Counted from the first letter of the stretch, positions 23,930 to 33,980 are shown. The stretch is 64,000 nt of DNA from an uncultured Schaedlerella sp. (GCA_934435195.1 CAKSAJ010000004.1:1-64000), one strand, 5' to 3'. The notes: generated from the sequence alone by a model not told the origin. Translations and numbers: made by a program.

Positions 23930-25384
23930 TTACTGTTCTACACTATAGTTTGGTGCTTCTTTTGTAATATGAATATCATGTGGATGACTTTCTTTTAATG
24001 AAGCAGCTGAAATCTTCACAAACTGTCCGTTTTCTTTCAGTTCTTCAATTGTAGCAGTTCCGCAATATCCCATACCGGAACGAAGACCACCCATGAGCTG
24101 GAATACAGTATCTTCTACCAATCCTTTATATGCCACACGGCCTTCTACACCTTCTGGAACTAATTTCTTTGCATTCTCCTGGAAGTAACGGTCTTTGCTT
24201 CCATTCTCCATAGCAGAAATAGAACCCATACCACGATATACTTTATATTTTCTTCCCTGATATAATTCAAATGTTCCTGGGCTTTCATCGCATCCGGCAA
24301 AGATGCTTCCCATCATACATACATTTGCTCCGGCTGCAATTGCTTTTGTCATATCTCCTGAGAACTTGATACCTCCGTCAGCAATAATCGGAACTCCGTA
24401 TTCTTTTGCCACTTCGTAACAATCCATAACAGCAGTGATCTGTGGAACACCGATTCCTGCAACAACACGTGTTGTACAAATAGATCCAGGTCCGATACCA
24501 ACTTTAACAGCATCTACACCTGCTTCAATTAATGCTCTTGTCGCTGCTCCTGTTGCAACATTACCTGCGATAACCTGAAGATCCGGATATTTTTCTTTAA
24601 CCATACGAACTGTCTTGATTACGTTTGCAGAATGTCCGTGTGCTGAATCCATAACGATCACATCTACTTTCGCTTTCACAAGAGCCTCTACACGCTCCAG
24701 ACAATTTGCTGTGATACCAATTGCAGCACCGCAAAGAAGTCTTCCCTGAGAATCTTTTGCTGATAATGGGTATTTAATCTGTTTTTCAATATCTTTGATT
24801 GTAACAAGTCCTTTCAGATTGCCCTCTGCATCTACAATTGGAAGTTTCTCTTTTCTTGCTTTTGCAAGAATTTTCTTTGCTTCCTCCAATGTAATTCCTT
24901 CCGGTGCTGTAACAAGACCTTCTGATGTCATAGACTCTTTAATCTTTTTAGAGAAGTCTTCTTCGAATTTCAAATCACGATTTGTAATAATACCTACAAG
25001 CTTTCTTCCTTCTGTAATCGGAACACCTGAAATACGGTATTTTGCCATCAGATCATTCGCATCTGCCAGTGTATGTTCCGGTGAAAGATAAAATGGATCC
25101 GTAATAACTCCGTTCTCTGATCTCTTTACCTTATCAACCTCTTCTGCCTGCTGCTCAATACTCATGTTCTTATGAATGATACCGATTCCTCCCTGACGAG
25201 CCATTGCAATTGCCATGCGATGTTCTGTAACAGTATCCATACCTGCACTCATCATCGGAATATTCAGTTTAATTTTTTTTGTTAAATGTGTTGATAAATC
25301 TACTTGATTTGGAATCACTTCCGAGTATGCCGGAACCAGCAACACATCATCAAATGTAATTCCTTCTCCAATAATTTTACCCAT
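23930..25384 (-). CDS. guaB: IMP dehydrogenase
   Basis: IMPDH oxidises IMP to XMP with NAD+, the committed step of guanine nucleotide synthesis. The 484-residue product has the start MGKIIGEGITFDDVLLVPAY, two CBS domains (about 95-210) inserted in the TIM barrel, the active-site loop GIGPGSICTTR with the catalytic cysteine, and the flap GYCGTATIEEL. The ATG at 25384 has AGAGGAAG six bases ahead; longer in-frame starts overlap the promoter. It follows groEL on the same strand, but a terminator and its own promoter intervene. Confidence 0.97.
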   Translation of the reverse strand: MGKIIGEGITFDDVLLVPAYSEVIPNQVDLSTHLTKKIKLNIPMMSAGMDTVTEHRMAIAMARQGGIGIIHKNMSIEQQAEEVDKVKRSENGVITDPFYLSPEHTLADANDLMAKYRISGVPITEGRKLVGIITNRDLKFEEDFSKKIKESMTSEGLVTAPEGITLEEAKKILAKARKEKLPIVDAEGNLKGLVTIKDIEKQIKYPLSAKDSQGRLLCGAAIGITANCLERVEALVKAKVDVIVMDSAHGHSANVIKTVRMVKEKYPDLQVIAGNVATGAATRALIEAGVDAVKVGIGPGSICTTRVVAGIGVPQITAVMDCYEVAKEYGVPIIADGGIKFSGDMTKAIAAGANVCMMGSIFAGCDESPGTFELYQGRKYKVYRGMGSISAMENGSKDRYFQENAKKLVPEGVEGRVAYKGLVEDTVFQLMGGLRSGMGYCGTATIEELKENGQFVKISAASLKESHPHDIHITKEAPNYSVEQ

Positions 25385-25439
25385 GATTATCTTCCTCTCT
25401 TTCTCCAAACGTAAATATTGTCGTAAATATTTATCTGAT

Positions 25440-25468
25440 ATACTACAAAAATTAAGTATACTTGTCAA
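25440..25468 (-). promoter_or_regulatory. guaB promoter
   Basis: Minus-strand TTGACA (25463-25468) and TAGTAT (25440-25445) are 17 bases apart. The short leader downstream repeats ATATTTACG twice at a 12-base interval, possibly an operator. Confidence 0.7.
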
Positions 25469-25584
25469 GAGTAATCTCGCACCAAAATTTGAATTATTTG
25501 TTCTTTATTTTATACCCATTATTTTTGCTAATATTCTTTTATAACCCTATCTATTAAACCTGTCAAAATCACTTCCTGATATGT

Positions 25585-25617
25585 CGAAAAAGAGCCCGGT
25601 ACAGCTACCGAGCTCTT
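25585..25617 (-). terminator. groEL terminator
   Basis: AAGAGCTCGGTA and TACCGGGCTCTT pair across a short loop and are followed by TTTTTC on the minus strand, shortly after the groEL stop. Confidence 0.88.
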
Positions 25618-25640
25618 CTCTATTTTTAATAGAATGTTTA

Positions 25641-27266
25641 TTACATCATACCCATTCCGCCTGCTCCACCAGCTGGCATTGCAGGAGTATCTTCTTTAAT
25701 TGTTGAAACAACAGACTCTGTTGTTAATAATGTAGATGCTACACTTGTTGCGTTCTGTAATGCGCTTCTTGTAACTTTAGCCGGATCCAGAATTCCTTCT
25801 TTTACCATATCTACATACTCTTCCTTATATGCATCAAATCCAACTCCTGGCTCTGATTCTCTTACTTTATTAATAATAACCGATCCTTCCAGTCCTGCAT
25901 TGTGAGCAATGTGGAACAATGGTGCTTCCAGTGCTTTCAGAATAATCTGAGCACCTGTTTTCTCATCGCCTTCCAATTCATCAGCAAGTTTTGCAACTTC
26001 TTTTGAAGCGTGGATGTATGCAGAACCACCTCCTGCGATAATTCCTTCTTCAACAGCTGCTCTTGTCGCATTCAAAGCATCCTCCATACGAAGTTTTGCT
26101 TCTTTCATCTCTGTTTCTGTTGCAGCACCAACACGGATTACAGCTACTCCACCTGCTAATTTTGCAAGTCTTTCCTGTAATTTTTCGCGATCGAAATCTG
26201 ATGTTGTCTCATCGATTGCTTTTTTAATCTGTTCAACTCTTCCGTTGATAGCTTCTTTATCTCCACAGCCGTCTACGATAACTGTATTCTCTTTCTGAAC
26301 TTTTACGGATTTTGCGCGTCCAAGCTGATCCATTGTAGCCTCTTTAAGATCCATACCGAGTTCTTCTGAAATCACCTGACCACCTGTCAAAATAGCGATA
26401 TCCTGAAGCATCTCTTTTCTTCTGTCACCATATCCCGGTGCTTTTACAGCTACTACATTGAATGTTCCACGCAATTTATTTACGATTAATGTTGTAAGAG
26501 CTTCTCCTTCGATATCTTCAGCAATGATCAAAAGTCTTGCTCCTGATTGAACAATTTGTTCCAAAACAGGAAGGATATCCTGAATGTTAGAAATCTTCTT
26601 ATCTGTAATCAAAATATATGGATCATCCAGAACTGCTTCCATCTTCTCCATATCTGTTGCCATGTAAGCTGAAATATAGCCACGGTCAAACTGCATACCT
26701 TCTACAAGGTCAAGCTCTGTCTGCATTGTTTTAGATTCTTCGATTGTAATAACTCCATCGTTAGAAACTTTTTCCATTGCATCTGCTACCATCTGTCCAA
26801 CAGACTCATCTCCTGAAGATACAGCTGCAACTCTTGCAATCTGCTCTTTGCTTGTTACTTTGCTGCTCATATCTGCAATCGCTTCTACCGCTTTGTCTGT
26901 TGCTTTTTTCATACCTTTACGAAGTACGATTGGGTTAGCACCTGCTGCCAGGTTCTTCATTCCTGCATTAACCATTGCCTGTGCAAGAACTGTTGCTGTT
27001 GTTGTACCATCTCCAGCCACATCATTTGTTTTAGCAGCAACTTCTCTGATAAGCTGTGCTCCCATATTCTCAAATCCATCTTCAAGTTCAATTTCTTTTG
27101 CAATTGTAACACCATCATTCGTGATCAATGGTGCACCAAAAGATTTATCCAATACAACGTTTCTTCCTTTTGGTCCGATTGTTACTCTAACTGTATCAGC
27201 AAGTTTATTCACACCTGCTTCTAATGCTGCTCTGGCTTCTGCACCATATTTAATTTCTTTTGCCAT
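25641..27266 (-). CDS. groEL: Chaperonin GroEL
   Basis: GroEL forms the double-ring folding chamber with GroES. The 541-residue product has the canonical AKEIKYGAEARAALEAGVNK start, the ATP-site VAGDGTTTATVLAQAM, the hinge and apical region VEGMQFDRGYISAYM, and the Gly-Met-rich C-terminal tail ending GGMGMM. It follows groES by 86 bases and shares its CIRCE-controlled promoter. GGAGGAG precedes the start. Confidence 0.98.
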   Translation of the reverse strand: MAKEIKYGAEARAALEAGVNKLADTVRVTIGPKGRNVVLDKSFGAPLITNDGVTIAKEIELEDGFENMGAQLIREVAAKTNDVAGDGTTTATVLAQAMVNAGMKNLAAGANPIVLRKGMKKATDKAVEAIADMSSKVTSKEQIARVAAVSSGDESVGQMVADAMEKVSNDGVITIEESKTMQTELDLVEGMQFDRGYISAYMATDMEKMEAVLDDPYILITDKKISNIQDILPVLEQIVQSGARLLIIAEDIEGEALTTLIVNKLRGTFNVVAVKAPGYGDRRKEMLQDIAILTGGQVISEELGMDLKEATMDQLGRAKSVKVQKENTVIVDGCGDKEAINGRVEQIKKAIDETTSDFDREKLQERLAKLAGGVAVIRVGAATETEMKEAKLRMEDALNATRAAVEEGIIAGGGSAYIHASKEVAKLADELEGDEKTGAQIILKALEAPLFHIAHNAGLEGSVIINKVRESEPGVGFDAYKEEYVDMVKEGILDPAKVTRSALQNATSVASTLLTTESVVSTIKEDTPAMPAGGAGGMGMM

Positions 27267-27352
27267 GATATAACTCCTCCAATTCTATCTTGCAAATTCT
27301 GCTTGTCATTTTAAAAAGCGGATACTGTTCTCCGCCTTTTTATTCTTCTATA

Positions 27353-27640
27353 TTACGCCTCAACGATTGCTAAGATATCGCTCTGTTTTACAACGATATA
27401 TTTCTCGCCTTCAAGCTCTACATCTGTTCCTGCATATTTAGAGTAAATAACTTTATCTCCAACTTTCACCTGCATTGTTACTTCTTTTCCATCTATATTA
27501 CCGCCAGGTCCAACTGCGATTACTTCTGCTTCCTGTGGTTTTTCTTTTGCCTGTCCAGGTAATACGATACCAGACTTTGTTGTTTCCTCTGCTTCTAACT
27601 GCTTCAATACAATTTTATCACCTAATGGTACTAATTTCAT
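27353..27640 (-). CDS. groES: Co-chaperonin GroES
   Basis: GroES is the heptameric lid of GroEL. The 95-residue product has the standard MKLVPLGDKIVLKQLEAEET start, the mobile loop region TTKSGIVLPGQAKEKPQ and the C-terminal YIVVKQSDILAI motif. AAGGAGG precedes the start. Promoter, CIRCE, groES and groEL form a classical HrcA-regulated class I heat-shock operon. Confidence 0.98.
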   Translation of the reverse strand: MKLVPLGDKIVLKQLEAEETTKSGIVLPGQAKEKPQEAEVIAVGPGGNIDGKEVTMQVKVGDKVIYSKYAGTDVELEGEKYIVVKQSDILAIVEA

Positions 27641-27667
27641 TGTAATTCCTCCTTAAAAAGCTATTTA

Positions 27668-27694
27668 TTAGCACTCATTTCTCTCGAGTGCTAA
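27668..27694. promoter_or_regulatory. CIRCE operator of groESL
   Basis: TTAGCACTC-N9-GAGTGCTAA is perfect and lies between the promoter and the groES start, the classical HrcA-repressor position. Confidence 0.95.
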
Positions 27695-27705
27695 CCCATG
27701 AATAT

Positions 27706-27734
27706 AAAATAACACTCTGCCAACTATTTGTCAA
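27706..27734 (-). promoter_or_regulatory. groESL promoter
   Basis: Minus-strand TTGACA (27729-27734) and TATTTT (27706-27711) have a 17-base spacer. Confidence 0.75.
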
Positions 27735-27771
27735 CAGAGTTTATAAATTTTTCATTTTTCTTTATCTATGT

Positions 27772-28083
27772 TTATTTGTTCTTTCTGTCCAAAACATAAA
27801 ACCCGTTTTCAATCCGAAATACCAGTATATTACCATTTTCTGACTGATAACGTTCCTTTACTACGCCACTGCAGGATAACAGTTCTGTTCTTGTTGAGAT
27901 ATAACACTGATATTTTGCATCAAGTGAAATTGCCTTAAGATCATTCTCTCTCAATTTTAAATAAATATAATCTTCTTCCATATCATAGCGGAACACCTGA
28001 CAACGATGTGTTGCATCATCAAATACTCCGTCCGCTGAAATTGTTTTTATCATTTGCAGCGCAACTGCATTTCCTTCGTACAT
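27772..28083 (-). CDS. Small protein of unknown function, possible PilZ-like fold
   Basis: The 103-residue protein starts MYEGNAVALQMIKTISADG behind a strong AAAGGAGG and has alternating hydrophobic strands (CQVFRYDMEEDYIYLKL, YQCYISTRTELLSCSGVVKE, NILVFRIENGFYVL). The strand order and the CSGVVKERY segment recall the N-terminal half of PilZ/YcgR proteins, but no RxxxR c-di-GMP motif is present. It sits between codY and groES with a codY terminator upstream, so it is probably expressed by itself. I cannot assign a function. Confidence 0.7.
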   Translation of the reverse strand: MYEGNAVALQMIKTISADGVFDDATHRCQVFRYDMEEDYIYLKLRENDLKAISLDAKYQCYISTRTELLSCSGVVKERYQSENGNILVFRIENGFYVLDRKNK

Positions 28084-28145
28084 TTCCGGTCCTCCTTTAT
28101 ATTATTCTGCACCTTTAAAAATTATGAATCTTTCTTTTTTTCTGA

Positions 28146-28179
28146 AAATGAAAGGGCATCAGAATACTGATACCCTTTC
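28146..28179 (-). terminator. codY terminator
   Basis: A 13-bp stem GAAAGGGTATCAG/CTGATGCCCTTTC (one G-U pair) with a 4-base loop is followed by ATTTTC on the minus strand, just beyond the codY stop. Confidence 0.82.
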
Positions 28180-28195
28180 TGGTTGAACTCTCAAA

Positions 28196-28975
28196 TTACA
28201 TTCTTTCTTTTTTAATCTTCTCTAATTCTGTGAATACATAATCATTCAACACTTTGATATAAGTACCTTTCATTCCTGAAGAACGCGATTCAATAACTCC
28301 TGCACTTTCAAATTTACGCAATGCATTTACGATCACCGATCTTGTGATTCCGACGCGGTCTGCAATCTTACTCGCCACAAGGATTCCTTCTGTTCCATTC
28401 AATTCATCAAAAATATGAACAATTGCCTCGAGCTCTGAGAAAGACAATGTACTGATCGCAGACTGAACGATATGCTCTTTTCTTGTCTCTTCTGCACTTT
28501 CCTCATTGACAGAACGAAGCATCTCAAGTCCGACTACCGCTGTTCCGTACTCACTCAAAATAATGTCGTCAATCTCATATCCTTCATTCTGCTTGTAGAT
28601 AAATAACGTTCCAAGACGCTCTCCTGCAATGTCGATTGGTGTGATAATTGCCTGATAGCCTTTCACAACATCCCCTGAAAATCCAAGAGTCTCAAGATTG
28701 ACATTCTCTTTCGTAGATAAAATGCTAAGCAAACGTTCATTCAGCATCTTATCGATATGAGCACCCACACGTTCTTCCAATAATTCTTTGATTTCTTTTA
28801 CATTGACTGATTTACTTGTACCTAAAACTTTTCCTTTTTTACTTACAACCAGTACATTCGAATCAAGAATTTCTGTCATGACAGCACAAATATCATTGAA
28901 TACAACCTTGCTCGAATTATTGTTATGCAATAATTTATTGATTTTTCTTGTTTTATCTAATAACTGTACACTCAT
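28196..28975 (-). CDS. codY: GTP-sensing global regulator CodY
   Basis: CodY represses stationary-phase, transport and amino-acid genes when GTP and branched-chain amino acids are high. The 259-residue product begins MSVQLLDKTRKINKLL, contains the GAF ligand domain (about 1-155, with ILDSNVLVVSKKGKVLG) and a C-terminal winged helix ILVASKIADRVGITRSVIV followed by NALRKFESAGVIESRSSGMKG. Of two adjacent ATGs, the second (28975) has the better six-base spacing from GGAGG. It follows topA but has its own promoter and terminator. Confidence 0.96.
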   Translation of the reverse strand: MSVQLLDKTRKINKLLHNNNSSKVVFNDICAVMTEILDSNVLVVSKKGKVLGTSKSVNVKEIKELLEERVGAHIDKMLNERLLSILSTKENVNLETLGFSGDVVKGYQAIITPIDIAGERLGTLFIYKQNEGYEIDDIILSEYGTAVVGLEMLRSVNEESAEETRKEHIVQSAISTLSFSELEAIVHIFDELNGTEGILVASKIADRVGITRSVIVNALRKFESAGVIESRSSGMKGTYIKVLNDYVFTELEKIKKERM

Positions 28976-29033
28976 CATTTTCCTCCATGTCCGAATTGTA
29001 TGTACAACTCATATTAAATCACCATATAAGGGT

Positions 29034-29062
29034 ATATTATCATACAATTCCTAACTTTTCAA
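29034..29062 (-). promoter_or_regulatory. codY promoter
   Basis: Minus-strand TTGAAA (29057-29062) and TAATAT (29034-29039) are separated by 17 bases. Confidence 0.65.
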
Positions 29063-29106
29063 TCAAAGTGCTCATATTTCTTTCGAATATTTCAATAAAC
29101 TTTTCT

Positions 29107-31185
29107 TTATGCGTTCTCTTTTTCAATCGTCTCTACATATCCGCATTTTTCATCGGCACAAACCAGCTTATTTCCCTTTTCAACCATGTATCCTCCACAT
29201 TTCGGACACTTCTTTTTCGATGGTTTCTGCCAAGACATAAATTCACATTCCGGATTATTCTCACATCCGTAGTAACGTCTTCCTTTTTTCGTTTTTCTGA
29301 TTACAACTTCTTTTCCACAAACAGGACACGGAACTCCAATTTTCTCAAGATAAGGTTTTGTATTTCTACATTCCGGGAATCCGGGACATGCAAGGAACTT
29401 TCCATGTGGTCCATATTTTACAACCATATTACGGCCACACTCTTCACATATCACATCTGTAACTTCATCTTCAATCTTAACACTCTCCAGTTCCTTTTCT
29501 GCAATTTGAACTGCTTCATCCAAATCCGGATAGAAATTACGGATTACTTCTTTCCATGCAACCTTTCCTTCTTCTACCATATCCAGAAGGCCTTCCATAT
29601 TTGCTGTAAAACTCACATCCACAATACTTGGGAATGACTGCTTCATGATATTATTTACAACTTCTCCGATTTCTGTCATATACAGGTTTCGGCCCTCTTT
29701 TGTAACATATCGTCTTGCAATGATCGTTGAAATTGTCGGTGCATACGTACTTGGTCGTCCAATCCCCTGCTCCTCCAACACCTTTACAAGAGATGCTTCT
29801 GTATAATGTGCCGGTGGCTGTGTGAAATGTTGTTTTGTTTCATCCTCTTTCTTTGTGAGAACAGATTCTGTACTCAATCCGTTTACAAGGACATTGCTTA
29901 CTTCCTTTTCTTCATCGGCCTCTGTATAAACTGTGCGGAATCCTTCAAACACACATCTTGATGTAGACACTGTAAAGACATAATTTGCCGCACCGATTTT
30001 TACGGAAGTTGTTTCAAATACCGCCGGTTTCATTCTGCTGGCAGTAAAACGTTTCCATATCAACTGATATAATCTAAACTGATCTCTTGTCAGAGAGTCT
30101 TTCAATGAAGCGGGTGTTCTTGTAATATCGGAAGGTCGGATTGCTTCGTGCGCATCTTGAATCTTCTTACCTGTCTTTTTCTCTGTACTGCCTTCTGTCA
30201 CAAACTCACTGCCATAAGTCTCTGAAATATAACTTCTTGCTGCTGCATCTGCTTCCTCTGAGATTCGTGTTGAATCTGTACGCAAATAAGTGATAACACC
30301 GACTGTTCCATTGCCTTTGACATCAATTCCTTCATACAACTGCTGTGCAATACGCATTGTCTTCTGTGTTGCAAAATTTAACACCTTTGATGCTTCCTGC
30401 TGCAATGTACTTGTTGTAAATGGCAGAGGTGCTTTTCTTGAACGCTCCCCCGTCTTTATATCTGTCACTTTATATTCTGCATTCTCCAGCTCTTTTAAAA
30501 TCTGATTCATCTCTTCTTCTGAACGAATCGTTATTTTTTTATCAACCGTTCCGTAAAATTTTGCAGTTAATGGACGTTTTTCACCTTTTACTTTTAAAAT
30601 TGTATCCAATGTCCAATATTCTTCCGGAATAAACGCATTAATCTCATCTTCACGATCTGCAATAATACGTAGTGCAACAGACTGTACTCGACCTGCACTC
30701 AAGCCTCTCTTCACTTTTGCCCAAAGCAATGGACTGATTTTGTATCCAACCATACGGTCCAATGCGCGACGCGCCTGCTGTGCGTCCACAAGATCCATAT
30801 CAATCTCTCTTGGAGCTTTTAATGATGCTTTGACTGCATTTTTTGTGATTTCATTAAATGTAATACGACGCATCTTCTTGTCGTCTAATTTTAATGCCGC
30901 TGCAAGATGCCAGGAAATGGCTTCTCCCTCGCGGTCCGGGTCAGTTGCAAGGAACACTTTATCAGCTTTTTTTGCTTCCTTTCTCAGATTTGCAAGAATA
31001 TCTCCTTTTCCTCTGATCGTAATATATTTGGGTTCATAATCATTCTCCACATCGATACCGAGCTGACTCTTTGGTAGATCCCTTACATGTCCATTTGAAG
31101 CTGCCACTGTATAATTGCTTCCTAAAAATTTCTTGATTGTTTTTACTTTTGCAGGTGACTCCACAATAACAAGATAATGTGCCAT
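29107..31185 (-). CDS. topA: DNA topoisomerase I
   Basis: Type IA topoisomerase relaxing negative supercoils. The 692-residue product has the TOPRIM start AHYLVIVESPAKVKTI with the DPDREGEAI acidic cluster, the active-site tyrosine in GVITYLRTDSTR and three C-terminal four-cysteine zinc fingers (CEECGRNM, CPVCGKEV, CPKCGGYM with their paired cysteines). The ATG at 31185 lies 11 bases after GGAGG; longer starts lack a site. It follows dprA by 52 bases, the common Firmicute dprA-topA-codY order. Confidence 0.96.
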   Translation of the reverse strand: MAHYLVIVESPAKVKTIKKFLGSNYTVAASNGHVRDLPKSQLGIDVENDYEPKYITIRGKGDILANLRKEAKKADKVFLATDPDREGEAISWHLAAALKLDDKKMRRITFNEITKNAVKASLKAPREIDMDLVDAQQARRALDRMVGYKISPLLWAKVKRGLSAGRVQSVALRIIADREDEINAFIPEEYWTLDTILKVKGEKRPLTAKFYGTVDKKITIRSEEEMNQILKELENAEYKVTDIKTGERSRKAPLPFTTSTLQQEASKVLNFATQKTMRIAQQLYEGIDVKGNGTVGVITYLRTDSTRISEEADAAARSYISETYGSEFVTEGSTEKKTGKKIQDAHEAIRPSDITRTPASLKDSLTRDQFRLYQLIWKRFTASRMKPAVFETTSVKIGAANYVFTVSTSRCVFEGFRTVYTEADEEKEVSNVLVNGLSTESVLTKKEDETKQHFTQPPAHYTEASLVKVLEEQGIGRPSTYAPTISTIIARRYVTKEGRNLYMTEIGEVVNNIMKQSFPSIVDVSFTANMEGLLDMVEEGKVAWKEVIRNFYPDLDEAVQIAEKELESVKIEDEVTDVICEECGRNMVVKYGPHGKFLACPGFPECRNTKPYLEKIGVPCPVCGKEVVIRKTKKGRRYYGCENNPECEFMSWQKPSKKKCPKCGGYMVEKGNKLVCADEKCGYVETIEKENA

Positions 31186-31237
31186 AAAAACATTTTCCTC
31201 CATTACAGGCAGAATTTCTGCCATTCATCTAGCATTC

Positions 31238-32344
31238 TCATACTTTTATATAATAATTTTTTGATATTTCCCTAATTAAGCCTTGTATCTGTAATGCACT
31301 CAAAATTTGAAAAACGATAGAAACCTGTAGTCCTGTTTCCTCCATAATTTGATTCGCACTTTTAGGATAAAGACCAACTGAACTATACACCAAATTTTCC
31401 TTTGTTTCAAGCACTTTTTTCTTTTCTTGTTCTTTTTCTTTAAATTCGACACCTTCCGCTACATTTATAATCCCAAGTTCTTCCAGTAATTGTTCCGGTG
31501 ATAACAATATACCTGCACCTTGCCATATAAGCCGGTTACAGCCCGAACTCAAAGCACTGTTGATCGGTCCGGGGAGTGCATAGACATCTCGCCCTTGTTC
31601 CAGTGCCATGTCAGCAGTAATCAATGAACCGCTTTTTTCTCTTGCTTCTATAACTAATAACACCTTTGAAAGCCCACTGATAATTCTGTTCCGTTTTGGA
31701 AATTGGAACCCCAAAGGTGGCGCTCCAAGTGGAAATTCTGATAAAATTCCACCACCTTGTTCAATAATATCATGATACAGACCGATATTTTCTCTTGGAT
31801 AACAAATGTCCACACCATTGCCAAGGACTGCAAATGTCTGTCCTCCTCCCATCAATGCTCCTCTCTGACTAATGCCATCAATTCCTTTCGCAAGACCACT
31901 GATGATCTGCACCCGATATTGTGCAAGCTGCTGCGCAAATTCAAAAGCATATTTTTCCCCATATGGTGTGCACTGTCTTGCTCCTACAATTCCCACACTA
32001 TATTTTTCTGCTGTTGGCAAACATCCTTTATAAAATATTGCATATGGTCTATCTGGTATCGACTGCAATTGTCGTGGATATTCTTCTTCAAACCGTAAAA
32101 CAACAGACACTCCTTTTTTCTCCAACTCCTCTTGCACATAATCCGGATGCAATTCCTTTTGTGCCTGTTTTATCGCATTTTTTTCCTTTTCCGACAAAAA
32201 ATTTAGTGTATTTAATTCTGTTTCTTCTATATAATAAGCACGCTTGGCAGAACCCATATGCTTCCTCAATTTATGTTTCTTATTATCTGACAAATTCTGG
32301 ATAGAAGCCAGCCAATATTCATATTTTTTCTCATTTTGTACCAT
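31238..32344 (-). CDS. dprA: DNA processing protein DprA
   Basis: DprA binds incoming single-stranded DNA during transformation and loads RecA. The 368-residue product has an N-terminal SAM-like region, the Rossmann-like core with VGIVGARQCTPYG, GLAKGIDGISQRGAL, ERENIGLY-type positions and FPKRNRIISGLS, and a C-terminal winged helix (about 305-368). The start at 32344 lies eight bases after GGGGG, two bases beyond the comM stop, so the pair is tightly coupled. Natural competence is not thereby proven; DprA is widespread. Confidence 0.95.
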   Translation of the reverse strand: MVQNEKKYEYWLASIQNLSDNKKHKLRKHMGSAKRAYYIEETELNTLNFLSEKEKNAIKQAQKELHPDYVQEELEKKGVSVVLRFEEEYPRQLQSIPDRPYAIFYKGCLPTAEKYSVGIVGARQCTPYGEKYAFEFAQQLAQYRVQIISGLAKGIDGISQRGALMGGGQTFAVLGNGVDICYPRENIGLYHDIIEQGGGILSEFPLGAPPLGFQFPKRNRIISGLSKVLLVIEAREKSGSLITADMALEQGRDVYALPGPINSALSSGCNRLIWQGAGILLSPEQLLEELGIINVAEGVEFKEKEQEKKKVLETKENLVYSSVGLYPKSANQIMEETGLQVSIVFQILSALQIQGLIREISKNYYIKV

Positions 32345-32346
32345 TT

Positions 32347-33879
32347 CTATTTCCCCCAATATTTTTTATCCATAGCCCGATAACCGATAGCCTCCTGCAA
32401 ATGTCTCAGCTCAATATTTTCTGACTCATCTAAATCTGCAATTGTACGTCCTACTTTCAGTATTTTATAATATGTCCGTGCAGTTAACCCCAAACTTGAA
32501 AATGCCTGCCGCATCATTTGTTCTTCTTTTTTTCCCAGTCTGCAATATTTCTCTAACTGTTTCCCTTCCAATTCTGCATTCGTTAAAATTCCTGTTGACT
32601 GGTATCGTATTTGCTGTATCTTTCTTGCTTTTGAAACACGTTTTCGTATCTCTTCAGATTTTTCTTCTCTCCTTTTTTCTTTCAAAACCTGATATTCCAC
32701 TCTCGGTGCCTCCACACATATGTCCATCCGATCAAGAAATGGCTGGCTTAATTTTCCGATATATTGCTGTATTTCTCTTTCTGTACACCTGCATTTGTTC
32801 AAATCAGGATAACATCCGCAAGGACAGGGATTTAATGCTCCAACCAGCATGAAATTAGCCGGAAACTGATACGTTCCCTGTGCTCTTGCAATCCGAATCT
32901 GATGCTCTTCTAACGGCTGTCTCAACACTTCCAGTACCTCTCTTGAAAACTCCGGTAATTCATCTAAAAATAAAACGCCGCTATGTGCAAGACTGATTTC
33001 TCCCGGTCTTGGAATTCTTCCGCCTCCAACCAAAGATGTTTTTGTTGCTGTATGATGTACACTTCGAAATGGTCTTGTACAAATAAGGGGAGCTGTTTCT
33101 TCCAACATTCCCAACACACTATATATTTTTGTAATTTCTATACTCTCTTCTCTTGTCATTTCCGGAAATATTGTTGGAATCCTCTTTGCAATCATAGATT
33201 TTGCACTGCCCGGAGGTCCGATCAGCAATAAATTATGATTTCCTGCCACAGCAATTTCCGTTGCTCTTTTCACAGCGGCCTGTCCGTAAACATCACTATA
33301 ATCTAACTGTGGTTCAACCTTTTCACCGCTATCTTTGGTCAAATATAGTGTTGCATTAATTTTCGCTTCTCCTGTTAAAAACAACACCGTTTCTTCCAGA
33401 TTTTCCACTCCGATTACTTTCATTCCTTCAACCAATGCACCTTCTAAAGCATTTGCTTTTGGTAAGACACAAGTTTTGATTCCTCTTTTTTTTGCTTCTA
33501 GTACAACCGGAAGAACACCTGTAACAGATTTCACATTTCCATCCAGACTCAATTCTCCCAGCATCATTATATTTTCCACTGATTCTTGCTCAAGCTGTCC
33601 CAGTGCTGTTAAAATTGCTACCGCAATCGGCAAATCAAACGCTGCACCTCTCTTTTTAATCGTTGCCGGAGCAAGGTTTATAATTGTTTTTTTTGCCGGA
33701 AATTCCATTCCTGAATTGTGAATTGCCGTTCGTACTCTGTCCGTTGCTTCTTTTACTTCTGACGACAAATAGCCCACCATATGAAACATTGGAAGACCAT
33801 TACTTACATCTGCTTCTACATTTACAAACTCTACTTTAAGCCCAAATACAGCTGCAGACAGTACCGTACTAAATCCCAT
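32347..33879 (-). CDS. comM: YifB/ComM family Mg-chelatase-like AAA+ ATPase
   Basis: ComM is a hexameric helicase that promotes branch migration when transformed DNA is integrated. The 510-residue product has the N-terminal Lon-like ChlI domain (GFSTVLSAAVFGLK, ending near 190), Walker A LLIGPPGSAKSMIAKRIP, Walker B HSGVLFLDELPEF, and the Mg-chelatase C-terminal domain with GLTARTYYKILKVGRTIADL. It is cotranscribed with dprA. The leader upstream (33880-33990) contains small hairpins and a 14-bp palindrome but no clear promoter. Confidence 0.93.
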   Translation of the reverse strand: MGFSTVLSAAVFGLKVEFVNVEADVSNGLPMFHMVGYLSSEVKEATDRVRTAIHNSGMEFPAKKTIINLAPATIKKRGAAFDLPIAVAILTALGQLEQESVENIMMLGELSLDGNVKSVTGVLPVVLEAKKRGIKTCVLPKANALEGALVEGMKVIGVENLEETVLFLTGEAKINATLYLTKDSGEKVEPQLDYSDVYGQAAVKRATEIAVAGNHNLLLIGPPGSAKSMIAKRIPTIFPEMTREESIEITKIYSVLGMLEETAPLICTRPFRSVHHTATKTSLVGGGRIPRPGEISLAHSGVLFLDELPEFSREVLEVLRQPLEEHQIRIARAQGTYQFPANFMLVGALNPCPCGCYPDLNKCRCTEREIQQYIGKLSQPFLDRMDICVEAPRVEYQVLKEKRREEKSEEIRKRVSKARKIQQIRYQSTGILTNAELEGKQLEKYCRLGKKEEQMMRQAFSSLGLTARTYYKILKVGRTIADLDESENIELRHLQEAIGYRAMDKKYWGK

Positions 33880-33980
33880 GTACGCACTTCCCTTCTTTAT
33901 TTACTTTACTAAATTGGATTCTTCGACCGAAAATGGTCTTTTTGATGTTCGCTGACAAAGAATTCTTCAGCGGATATTTG

